64,000 nt of DNA from Nereocystis luetkeana (Eukaryota > Sar > Phaeophyceae > Laminariales > Laminariaceae): positions 12,410,951 through 12,474,950 of the forward strand of contig JARUPZ010000002.1 in the NCBI GenBank assembly GCA_031213475.1. Direction: 5' to 3'. The translations under genes were made by a program, and so were the position numbers. Position 1 is the stretch's first letter, and each line of letters opens with the position of its first letter. A model generated the notes under the pieces. It ran no database searches. It saw only the letters and a list, made by a program, of their open reading frames with translations, and had not been told where the DNA came from. Shown in pieces: positions 35,910 through 45,240 of the stretch.

Positions 35910-36390
35910 TGGCGTTCTTTCTACCCGTCGACATCAAGCACTGTTATATTTTCCTTGGTTCGTTGTCGTACTCTCTTTACAAGCAGTGGTGTTTTTTTTT
36001 CTTTCCTTTTTTTCCAGCTCGTTCTTTTTCAAGTGTTGGCCACCTCGCCTGCGGGGGGGGGGCATGACAGATTGTTTCTTCTAGTTTTGTTTCATTTTCT
36101 TTTTCTCTTTCGATTTGTTTTTGTTTTTGTTTTCTCTGTGATTGTTTCCGTTTCTCTGTTTCATAGAATGTGTATGTCGTGCCTGCCGTATCTAGTATGA
36201 TGACATGGCATTGCATTGCATTGCCCACAGCTGTGATTACTCATTACTGCATACGTGGCAACGTAGTATCTCTGTGACGTAGCTATGTGACCACAGAACT
36301 TGTCTTCTAGGATTGAAGAATCGGCACGGACACTGGTTGTGCTGGATGTCGACGGGTAGAAAGAACGGTTTAATGTGAAGAACACACACA
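35910..36390 (+). repeat. Repeat E, near-complete copy with inverted end fragment
   Basis: Bases 35910-35945 carry the inverted terminal block (GTTCTTTCTACCCGTCGACA). From about 35995 the unit runs forward: T-rich leader, a G-run at 36052-36061, ATGTGTATGTCGTGCCTG, CTATGTGACCACAGAACTTG, AAGAATCGGCACGGACACTG, ending GGTTTAATGTGAAGAACAC. This is the best reference copy of the family. Confidence 0.7.
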
Positions 36391-36407
36391 AACAACCAGT
36401 GTCCGTA

Positions 36408-36785
36408 CTCTGACTGTTGGCTCAGTGGTTGGGGTGTATCTCTAATATAAACACAATAATGGGGTGCTCGTATTTCTAATAAAGCACATTCGGTGTTCAA
36501 ATCTCTCTGTCTAACGTCCTTCTTGCCATTCTCCTGAAAAAGTCATGGAAGTGATACACACCTGACAGTCATGATAAAACACTTCCAGGCGAGAGAAGCG
36601 CCGTAATACCTACCAGGTACCTCCTATTCGGAGCAGTGCTGACTGAAGGGGTTGCAACCCTCGAGTGAATCCGAGGTCCGGGCAGTGGACCCTGGATTGT
36701 GCTTTCAGTAGATATACCTGGTGTAACCTAATCACTGAGCTAACAGTCAGCTGTTAGCTTGGTTAAGGTGTATATTTAACATGTG
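36408..36785. mobile_element. tRNA-derived SINE family 3, two opposed heads
   Basis: Plus strand: A box TGGCTCAGTGG at 36418-36428 and a B-box-like GGTGTTCAAATCTC at 36492-36505. Minus strand: CTGACTGTTAGCTCAGTGAT (A box around 36742-36733) with GGTTGCAACCC near 36660-36648. Both heads share CTGACTGTTRGCTCAGTG. A third start (CTGTTAGCTTGGTTAAGG) begins near 36761. The spacing between boxes exceeds that of a normal tRNA, so these are tRNA-derived, not functional tRNAs. Confidence 0.5.
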
Positions 36786-36915
36786 CCGATTCTTCAATCC
36801 CAGAGAGATAAAAATTATGTGGTCTCACAACTACGCCACAGAGATCAGATACTAAAATACCAGTAACTGGTATTAATACATCGTTGGTATCAATATGAAT
36901 AGTGAATAGATAGCC

Positions 36916-37262
36916 GGTCGCCCCGGTGGTTCAAGTGGTTAACCTCGAATTCTACTTGTGTTTGAGCCCTGGGTTCGAGCCCCAGGTGGGTCGGACATTT
37001 GACTTTATTTGCAAAAATTAAAATTAAAAGGATTCAATTGTTGAGAGCGCCTTGCAGCGTGGGTAGGCATAATTCGATGCGAGTCGACGAGGGAAGAAAA
37101 GGCTGAACTCGCGATAAAAATGAAGGCACGTACCGTAGCGGGAAGGGAGCGGGAGGAGCCTGCTATGTGACCCCGGATCTGAGTTACGAGTTGGAAGGAG
37201 AGAGAGAAGATGTGCGAAGATAATAAATGGGATGAGCAAAAAAAAAAGAAAAAAAAAAAAAA
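36916..37262 (+). mobile_element. tRNA-derived SINE family 1, complete copy
   Basis: Same head, boxes and body as the other copies, except for a short deletion in the CTGAAATCTTCTCGCGATAA segment (reads CTGAACTCGCGATAA at 37103). Ends in an A-rich tail at 37237-37262 that abuts an inverted fragment of repeat E. Confidence 0.85.
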
Positions 37263-37432
37263 GTAGACAATGAAATGGCATGTCATCGTACTGGATACTA
37301 CAGGCACGATATACACATTCCATCAAAGAGGGAAAACAATTGAAACAAGAAAAGCCCGTAAAAGAAAGGAGAAAAAAACGAATGAAACAGCAGTACGTAG
37401 TGTGATTGTATGTATTGCTACTCTTTGTCCAA

Positions 37433-37686
37433 GGCTGTTATGAGTTTCTTATGCGGTTCGATTTCGAGCTTCCGATTTGTATTTTTCGACCTCAAAAATG
37501 AATGCCTCTGCTTAGGCAGTCCAAAACGTGTTGTTTTCAATGTAAACCGGGTACCGGATTTTTTTATTTGAGAATCCGATCAGCCAAGTTGTCGGATTTC
37601 GTCGGATTTTGGGCCAAAATCCGACGACTGGAGTCATCAGATTTCAATTCGAAAAGTGGCATGCGCTCTAAGTTCAAGATGTCATC
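37433..37686 (+). mobile_element. MITE A, truncated copy
   Basis: Starts GGCTGTT, has a five-base insertion, then TTTCTTATGCGGTTCGATTT and the whole left third of MITE A, including the CCGACGAC palindrome, ending after TTCAAGATGTCATC. The right two thirds and right inverted repeat are missing. Confidence 0.75.
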
Positions 37687-37752
37687 ATGCATGTACACAC
37701 AACCTATGTGAAAACACCAAACAAGCCTTCCTGCAAGGAAACCCAAATATTC

Positions 37753-37803
37753 GGGTAGTTGGCACCCCGGTACAACGGTACCACTGCTCTATCAACTCCA
37801 ATT
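37753..37803 (-). repeat. tRNA-like fragment
   Basis: On the minus strand GAGTTGATAGAGCAGTGGTACC resembles the D arm through anticodon-stem region of a tRNA (AGTTGGTAGAGC type). No T arm follows, so it is at best a SINE head or tRNA fragment. Confidence 0.3.
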
Positions 37804-37857
37804 GTAAGAACAACTATTGAATATTAATAATACGCCATCTATGATTTGTGTGTTATT

Positions 37858-37945
37858 TTTATTTCTACCCGTCAACATCCACCACAATCAGTGTCCGTTT
37901 CGATCGTAGAGAGATATGTACAAGCTCTGTGGTCACAAAACTTTA
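37858..37945 (-). repeat. Repeat E, terminal fragment
   Basis: TTTCTACCCGTCAACATCCA, CAGTGTCCGTTTCGAT and CTCTGTGGTCACAAAACTT match the inverted end of repeat E. Confidence 0.55.
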
Positions 37946-38526
37946 GGAATGTTATTGAGAACGGAAAAATGGATGATCAGTTCTGGCCTCAAAACAAGAC
38001 GCGCAGAATTGGCCGACAACTTCATCATGCCCCACATTTTTTCCGACTGCTGTATTTAGACAGGAAGTTCTCATATATACCAGGTACCAGGTATACAACA
38101 GCCAACAGCGGGAGGAAGAACTGGGTTTGCGACGGCCTTGTAATTTCTTTAGGAGCCGCCGATGGTCTACTCTGTGCTAGGGACTGTCGGACCTCGCGCT
38201 GCGGTTGCTCCGGTGACCGTGGCTCTCGGAAATGGTGGATCTCACCTGTGAAGCAGTCGACGACACGGCTCAAGTTTGCGTGGCTTGCTTCGGTTTCAGG
38301 AACATGCCACGTCGAGTTGGACAACCTCCCCGATTTGAATAACACGAAGAGCAAAAGAAGTCCCAACAGACTTCTTGTCGAATTCGTTTTTTTCGTTTTA
38401 ATTCGAATCAAACATCAAAATGCCTGATGGGTGACTCACTTTTCGACCATTCAGATGCAAATCAAATAAAACGAAAAAAATATCGGCGGAGTATCAATAA
38501 AAAAATGTTCTCGTTAAGATGAGCCC
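37946..38526. other. No recognised gene
   Basis: Both strands are open over 38100-38400. The minus frame begins with a signal-like LLGLLLLFVLF segment and the plus frame is cysteine-rich in the middle. Neither has a domain or a splice partner, and two TACCAGGTA words lie in the middle (38080-38094). Confidence 0.4.
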
Positions 38527-39304
38527 TTAGGCCGTTTCCTATGCGGTTCGATTTTTGAGCTTCAGATTTTGGCCCGATCGCATTTTCAGATGTGAAGTTG
38601 GCAAATCGAAACAGCCTTCCTATGCGGAAAAATCAGATTTATTGTGTGTGTAGAGATTTGAGCAAACGCCGAGACCAACTGCTGTTTTCGTGGTTTGGCG
38701 CCGCGAAGAGACGCGCTGGGTGCGCTGCACTGCGCGTAGGATCCAAGCGTCCGAGCCAAGGCTGACCATCTCTGGTCTGGCGGCGAAGAGACGTGGCGAG
38801 TGCGCTAGAGCCACCTGTCTTGGTATTTTGGGTTCCATGTTGTGACTGACTGCTGCTGCTGCTGTACAGCAGTGTACGTCCAGTACTCGTACGTATCCAC
38901 GGAGAGGTGCGTGCCGAGTGCGCTTCTCTTGGTCTCTAGGCCCGAGCCCGCGCCAGGCGACTGACGTCTGGCCACGGAGGGTCGCGCCGCCCGAGCGTCG
39001 GGCGCGAAGCGACGCCGCTATACAGCTGTGTCACCTTCCAACTCATCGATCGTTCTGCTGCTGTTTGCTGTCATGGATAACATCTTGAATTTAGAGAGCA
39101 TGCCATTTTTCGATTTGTAAATCTGATGACCCAGGTCGTCGGATTTTGGGCCAAAATCCGACGACTTGGGTCATCGGATTCTCAAATCGAAAAAGTTCCG
39201 GTCAGATTTTGCATATTTCGACTGCTTAAGCAGGGTCATTCGTTTTTGAGACCGAAAAATACAAATCTGAAGCTCGAAATCGAACCGCATAGGAAACAGC
39301 CTTA
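38527..39304 (-). mobile_element. PIF/Harbinger-like MITE A, complete copy 2
   Basis: The element body is 38530-39301 (772 bases) and is flanked by TTA at 38527-38529 and 39302-39304. Left end GGCCGTTTCCTATGCGGTTC and right end (reverse complement) GGCTGTTTCCTATGCGGTTC match over about 38 bases. The interior is collinear, inverted, with 7648-8423. No protein is encoded. Confidence 0.88.
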
Positions 39305-40059
39305 GATATATAGACCAGATCGCGGCAAATCGAATGAAGGTGTCTTTTTTTATTCACGAAGCTGGAGCCAATATGGCCACGGGATTTTTAACACGGGATT
39401 TGGGTCGCCGTGTTTTTTTCGTACAAAGTAGGAACCGCGGTATGACCACGGGATTTTTGCCTCGGGACTTGGTTCGTAAAAAATACGCACACACTTTCGT
39501 TCGATTCGCCGTGGTTTGGTCTGTTTTTTGGTGTTTTTGCCAGTATTTATTCCTCATTCGTAACCCTGCTATCGTTGGTTTACCGCCGCGATTCCACGGT
39601 CCGCGGGATTAATCCCGAGGAATTCTCCGGCTTTTTCCTTCTCGCTGCCTTTGTTGCTTTTGTTCATCACATCTGTCTCTCACACGGCGACTGCCCTCAT
39701 CCTCGACAATTAAAGTTGTGATTGCTCAATATCGCAACTACTAGTAAGAGTGGCAAAGCTCTCGTAATCGACATCATCACGATCCGACCTCCAGCTGGTG
39801 GCTGTGGCAGGTGTTGCGCGTGGAAATATGTTACCAGGTATACGAAGATTCATTTAAAAAAAGGGAGATTCAAAAGATTAAACAATCGTATTAACTAAGA
39901 AAAAAATCGCACCTCGTAATCTGTACTCTCAATTCGTTTTATAAATACATCAACACGAGCATAGCTTCCGCTAAAGAATTAACAAGCGAATCCAAGTTCA
40001 TATTTGAAAACTCGGAATTTCGAATTTCTTAATTCTCGGTGGGAATGGTCAGGAATAGA
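39305..40059. other. No recognised gene; short internal duplication
   Basis: CACGGGATTTTTAACACGGG at 39378 and CACGGGATTTTTGCCTCGGG at 39446 are about 68 bases apart and give a repeated peptide (TGFLTRDL, TGFLPRDL) in one frame. This may be a decayed tandem repeat. No domain. Confidence 0.4.
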
Positions 40060-40400
40060 CGATGGGCACCATTCATTGTATCTTGGACGGGAGAGCAAGT
40101 TGTGTCGGTGAGAGGGAACGGTATGCGTCAACGGTGCAGTTTTCGATGACAGGACTGGACGGTAATTTCCAACGGGAGATATTATGTCGGCGGGACGGGG
40201 CGGTAAAGTACAACGGGAGAGGTTATTTCGACGGGACGGGACGGCAAACTACAACGGGGCAGACTTTGACAGCGGGACGGGACGGTAAGTGACGACGGTC
40301 AGGGAATTTGTCGATGGGACGGGACGAGGGGACCATTTTGACGACGGTTTTACCGTCCCGTCCCGCCGCTACCGTCGTTCCCGTCCTGTCAAAATACCGT
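40060..40400. repeat. GACGGGACGG minisatellite with an inverted end
   Basis: Degenerate units of about 35-45 bases each contain CGGGACGGGACGG or a variant followed by TAA/CAA-ACAACGGG-like spacer (about 40140-40330). At 40353-40390 the motif appears reversed (ACCGTCCCGTCCCGCC), so the array can fold back on itself. No coding capacity. Confidence 0.7.
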
Positions 40401-40899
40401 GATAAATAGAATAGGCCTTGGATTGTTCGAGCCATTATTTCTGGCTTTTTGAGGCATGTCTCCGACGCCCAAACTTCTTCTGTCTCCGACGCCCAAACTT
40501 CTTGACCATCTACCGTTATGGGACAGGAAATAATCGACAGCTGGTACCAGGTATGTTTTATCTCACTGAGAGTTGTTTGAATTTCGGGTACTGACACTAC
40601 CACTGCCCATCTGCCTAGTATACCCGTGACCCACGCCAAAACGCCACACTTACGGTGGGCTGTACCTACGACCTATGGCGCTGGTGTTGAGAGACGATTT
40701 GTCCCCCTCACTTGGATGTTGGCAGCAGCATCAACAGCAGCAGCGATGGCGATTCGACGTCGCCGACGACAATCCTCCCGTACGTGGATGCCGAAACCAC
40801 GCTCGCGGCGCGCCAACCGTTGGCTTCGCCGCGTTTAACGCAACGAGATCAACCAATCGTATATAAAACCATTGCCTAAAATCAGAAGCCGAAGGACCC

Positions 40900-41560
40900 A
40901 ACTATGACAAAATGTACGCGAAGTTTGTTTTATTTTTCTTCCAAGAATATCGCTTTCGAGAAACAGCCAAAGAGATTCTCGTACCGCCGCTGTGGGAAGA
41001 AAGGAAAAAAAGGTTTGATTTTTTCTTTTTTGAAAACGCCTGCTGCCGGCGCATTTTGTTTTTTCTCGTTGCAAATTGTCAACACGCTGATAAAAATTAG
41101 CTCGTGCGACGATAGACCTTCGATCTCGACATAGACTCAGCCCACGGCCAAACCGCGTGGTGTCCGGCAAGGCCAACGAGTGTAGACGACAATCTCGAAG
41201 ATACCAGGTGGATCCATGCTCTAGGGGGCGAGAGCTTGCTGGCGGCGTCCTACCCTCTTTTATCCCAGAATTCATGACGCAGACGTTGGTTTTGTCGATC
41301 GATGCCTGTCAAGGACTCGGAATCTCGCCGCTTCGAACTAAACATCCGCGTGAGTGTTTCTGAAGCCGATCTTGGCCTAACATCGGCCCCAAAATTGCTT
41401 TTTCGTGGGTTTTCCAAAAGTTTGGAACTTTCCGTTTTAATAATCGTGCTTATAGCAAGCAAGCTGTACCTGAAAAAATGTGACGGATGCCTTTGGAATT
41501 CAAAGGTTTTGGGGAATCGTTGCGTCTCCATTGGCATAGGTCTCAGCGGCTTGAAAACTT
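40900..41560 (+). repeat. Dispersed repeat H, short copy
   Basis: Collinear with 26690-27530 (see blocks there) except for the missing 190-200 base internal segment and different homopolymer lengths. Right end near CATTGGCATAGGTCTCAG (41531-41548). Confidence 0.75.
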
Positions 41561-42560
41561 CCCACTATGGTTCGTCTACAAAAGTATCATGACCAAGCCA
41601 CCAAAGAACTGTTGATAGTCGGGCGACCTGTACGTATTCAGTTCACAGCCCTGCTTACATAATGATTGCTCGTGTCGTAAAATATTGTTGGTTTCGACAA
41701 ATATGACGTACTCTTACCGCTATTTGTCTTTTGTTTAGGGCGTGCTCTCGTGCTTTCTCCGGCACGCACCCCGACGTTGTCTAAAACTCTCGATCGCACA
41801 CGGCAGGCAACGCACGCCCCTATTATGCATTATCCAGCCTCTCGCAACTCTTGTGTTGTAAAACTGTCGGCGTTGCTATTGCGGTAATAAGAGGTGAGAG
41901 AGGCCGATGACGCCTGATAGCTGATGACCCCATAAGGTCCTGGTACCGGTATAAAATACCTGGTACCTGGTGTTTATTTCAGATAGGTCGTATCGGGCTT
42001 GAAACATGACGAAGCAATAGGACAAATGCGATTTCAGGGCGTACGCGCAGACGCACCTTTGTGCTCTCACCCGAAACGACCACCCATCGCTCCGCCTACT
42101 ACGCATACATTCACCAGAAAGCAGCGTCATGACGCCATCCTAAACACGAATCGGAATCGTACCATCAACCATGCCGAGGGCGATACACCGCATACTACTG
42201 CTGCACAGCAGTATACGAATTTGGGCGCACAGCGGCAGATCTCGCCAGACACCTCGGAAAGGCATCACGTGTGGGTTTTAATTATTTGTCCACAACAAAA
42301 ACAGCAGTGAGTTCCATCACCGTTTCCTTCCTTCGCCCCCCGTGAAAGTGCGGCCTCTTCTACAAATGCGCGGACCGTCGGTCGGTATGTCTGTCGGACC
42401 CCATGCAGTCAGGCAGTATTCACTCCAGGGTCACAGGCGTATCTATCATGCCCTCTCTACACACAGTTTTAGACGAACACGTCATGTTTCTCCACGTGGA
42501 AGTACTGCCCCGCCCGCCCCCTAGTGAACACAAACTGTGGAGTAACTGAATCCCAAGTGA
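41561..42560. other. No recognised gene
   Basis: AT-rich to balanced intergenic DNA with a TACCTGGTACCTGGT cluster at 41957-41973 and an ACTGCTGCACAGCAGT palindrome near 42198. No supported exon. Confidence 0.5.
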
Positions 42561-42786
42561 CCCGCTCGTTTGCATTTTGCGTCCCGTGACTGGATCCGCG
42601 AACTGACGGGCCAGCGCTTGCGTGACTTACCTCCCGCTGTGACCCTGCCCGCTGGTACCGTAGATCAACAGGCGAGTCAAGTTTAGGGAGGAGCCTCTGC
42701 CCGATTCTTCCTCCTTGGTCCTGATCGAGGCGCACAGGGAGATGTCTGCGGATGACTGGATCGACGTCATACTCTGCGTGCTGCAG
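42561..42786 (+). pseudogene. Candidate coding segment with a frame change, unrecognised
   Basis: From 42561 one frame is open for about 40 codons (contains SRDWIRELTGQRLRDLPP) and stops at 42684-42686. An adjacent frame, open from 42664, continues with SSLVLIEAHREMSADDWIDV and ILCVLQ, ending at CTGCAG before GTGCAAG. Both pieces look like real protein and both are GC-rich. They overlap, and a standard intron between them would be too short. Either there is a frameshift (decay or a sequencing indel near 42664-42684) or they belong to different exons. The minus strand is also open here. The product is unknown; it may belong to the same locus as the 43.3 and 44.0 kb segments. Confidence 0.3.
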
Positions 42787-43328
42787 GTGCAAGTCGGGCG
42801 TACTCTCTCGCCGTTGTTGAGCGCCGGAAGGCTTCGTATGAAAAAAGGCCGGCAGGGAGACAGGAGTGACGCAGTGTAGATGTTGCACCGGGCAACAGGC
42901 GGCTGGTGTGGGGGGAGGTGTCGCAGTGTACGGCGGACTGTGGCGACGCAATTTACGTTTTACCATATGGGCGTGCTTGCCGCGCTGTATATCCGTGTGG
43001 TGCGCTTAGGCTGCGCCACTACACGTAGCCGCGGCAGCAGAGGGTCCTGGGAGCGAGCGATGCGCCGCTTTGCTGCCTTGGCTCTGCCGCTGCCGCGTGA
43101 CCCTTCGGGGGGGGGGCGTGCTGTTCCCTTTAACGGGACAGGATGTCCAGCAAAGGGGCTTCGTCGTTCTCGGCTTCGGCTTTGGGAGGTCCAACCGACA
43201 TGTAGCGCTGTGCTTTGCCTTGCCTTGCCGTGTCATGTCAATGTCCTGCCAACCGCATCCCTTGCAACTTGCTCCATCTCGCCGCCTGACGCCACCAGCT
43301 CCTGACGCCTGAAGGGTCTATAGTTCTC

Positions 43329-43498
43329 ATGGAGCAGCGGCGGGCGGCGATCACGTACACGGATACCGACGACCAGGACGAGTCCTCGCCCGGGAGCTTG
43401 GATCTGAGGGGACCCGGAAGCGCCGTTCTGAGGGAGGCGATTACCTACCTAGCTTGCGGCGAGCCCGGCCTGGCTGTTGCCTTGGCCGCATTCGACGA
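43329..43498 (+). CDS. Candidate first exon, unrecognised acidic protein
   Basis: ATG at 43329 begins 56 codons plus two bases ending at a GTGAGT donor (43499). The product starts MEQRRAAITYTDTDDQDES and ends REAITYLACGEPGLAVALAA. High GC, no repeats and a strong donor support coding. Possible second exons lie at about 43610-43730, where one frame reads VILDHACRKLYEVLGMLGVF then DALVSQWLATWW before a stop, but the phase does not match the donor, so I leave the gene structure open. Confidence 0.4.
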
Positions 43499-44024
43499 GT
43501 GAGTCAAGACGAGAGGAGAGGAGACGGTCTTGAATTCAAGTCGAACCTTTTGTGTTTTTGCTTTACGGCATTGCTGCTGTAATTTGTTCAATGGTCGTGA
43601 ACGCCGATGCAAGGGGCTTTCGTAGCCTCGGGAGTGATTTTGGACCATGCATGCCGGAAGCTTTACGAGGTTCTCGGAATGTTGGGAGTGTTCGATGCCC
43701 TGGTGTCGCAGTGGCTCGCTACTTGGTGGCGCTAGAGCAGCGGCGGCGCGCGAAGGGCAGCATAGCTGCCAGAGGAGTTCGTAAGGCAGAGCGTTGATTC
43801 CTGTCGGGATATACTTGAAAAGGTGTAATTTGTCTTTTCTCAAGCGACCTTTTTTTTGTATTTGGTTAGTAGCCCCCAACACTCCCTGCTGTACGGTAAC
43901 GTAGCTCCACACTGCAATCTTCTTTCTCTCCTTTTTCCGGTGGTGAGCTCCGTCACTTTCTTTCTTCCCGTGCCTTTGCTTATGCCGTGTCGTGAAGCTA
44001 AACCTGTCTGCGACGTCGTCCCGC

Positions 44025-44972
44025 ATGCCCACCTGCCGCTATGCCAGGGGCCTCGCTGTAGTGCGCCGCGTAGGGGAATCCATGACCCGCCTAGAGAGGG
44101 GATGTATCCTCGTTGACGACGGCGAGCCGCACGATAGGGAAAAGCGCGACACCTCGGCATCATCCGCCTCGATGACCGAGTCAACTGGCACGGGCCCCTC
44201 GTCAGCCGCCACGGGCACCGCTGCAGCCGCCGCTGGCACCGCGTCAGCCGCCAGGGGTGCCGCTTCAGCTGCCATGGGCGCAGCGGCAGCCGCCGCCGAC
44301 ACTGCGTTAGCCACCGCTGACACCGAGGCATCTGCGACCGGGACCGAGGCAACCGCCACGGGCACCGAAGCAAACGCGCCTTGGGCCAAGGCAACCGTCA
44401 ATGGCACCTGGGCAACCGTCAATGGCACCTGGACAGGTGTCAATGGCACCTGGACAGGTGTCAATGGCACCGAGTTAACCGCCGCAGGCACCGTGGCACA
44501 AGCCCCGACGCTGCCGCTTCTCCCCTTCGAAGAGCTGTTCTCGTTCGCGATGGGCAAGACATGGACGCCCGCGGCCATCCAGACAAAATTTGGCGGGGCG
44601 GAGGCCGTGAGAAAGTACGCGCACCGCGCGGGAAGCCGATTGTTCTGCGTGAAGAACCTTGCCAGGGACAGTGAGGGCACGGGGTCGAAAAAAGTGTCCT
44701 CGGGGAAGCTCCGCAATTCGAAGCCGGAGAAGACTGCGCGCGTGTGTCTCGAGAATCACCTGAAGAAGCACCCGCAGGATGTGCGGGGCGCGTACGTGCT
44801 GGAGATGGTGCTGCAGGCGGGCGGAGGAGACGATAATATTGACATCGACCGGGAGGTGGCCCGCCTCCGAGAAGAGGCGACCACCCAGCGCGGAGAGGCG
44901 GGGCTATCGCTCTGGAAAGCGCTTCACTCTCGGAGTGCTGGCGCGGGGGCGTTGGGGCTACTGCTTCCTTGA
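44025..44972 (+). CDS. Ala/Thr/Gly-rich protein with a conserved-looking C-terminal region, unrecognised
   Basis: ATG at 44025 gives 315 codons to TGA at 44970-44972. The frame is open further upstream, so this may be a last exon. Residues about 43-165 are low complexity: alanine, threonine and glycine blocks, then a tandem heptad (TWATVNG, TWTGVNG twice), encoded by an in-frame minisatellite at about 44394-44480. Residues about 170-315 look like a folded domain, with FEELFSFAMGKTWTPAAIQT, KFGGAEAVRKYAHRAGSRLF and later ENHLKKHPQDVRGAYVLEMV, and a predicted helix rich in Arg/Glu near the end. I do not recognise the domain. Overall GC is high, third positions favour G/C, and no transposon motif is seen. 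It may be the 3' part of the locus beginning at 43329. Confidence 0.5.
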   Translation: MPTCRYARGLAVVRRVGESMTRLERGCILVDDGEPHDREKRDTSASSASMTESTGTGPSSAATGTAAAAAGTASAARGAASAAMGAAAAAADTALATADTEASATGTEATATGTEANAPWAKATVNGTWATVNGTWTGVNGTWTGVNGTELTAAGTVAQAPTLPLLPFEELFSFAMGKTWTPAAIQTKFGGAEAVRKYAHRAGSRLFCVKNLARDSEGTGSKKVSSGKLRNSKPEKTARVCLENHLKKHPQDVRGAYVLEMVLQAGGGDDNIDIDREVARLREEATTQRGEAGLSLWKALHSRSAGAGALGLLLP

Positions 44973-45114
44973 CGCGACAGAAGAATTTCTTGCTGCGTCT
45001 CTCTGCTGTAAGGCTGGAGTTTCTAGAGGCTGTCGGTTATTAGTTTCACCTCCTGTCCCTTGCAGTGAAAAGCCTGCAAGGTACTATTAATAAATGTACG
45101 GGGTACTGTTGTAG

Positions 45115-45240
45115 TCTATGGTCCTCGTAAGAGCATGCGGTGAAATGGTTGGCGCAGGATGAAGGTACTAGATGTGCCCGGTGCTGATGTATAGTACTCG
45201 TAAGAGTTCGAGTTGAAATGGTTTAGCAGGATGGGGAATT
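45115..45240. repeat. Two-copy tandem repeat, unit about 75 bases
   Basis: GTCCTCGTAAGAGCATGCGG, TGAAATGGTT and GCAGGATG at 45121-45162 recur as TACTCGTAAGAGTTCGAG, TGAAATGGTT and GCAGGATG at 45196-45234. Confidence 0.55.

Noticed and set aside
37846-38427. Plus-strand frame of 193 codons
   Set aside because: Starts in a repeat E fragment and includes TACCAGGTACCAGGTA; the opposite strand is equally open and there is no domain.
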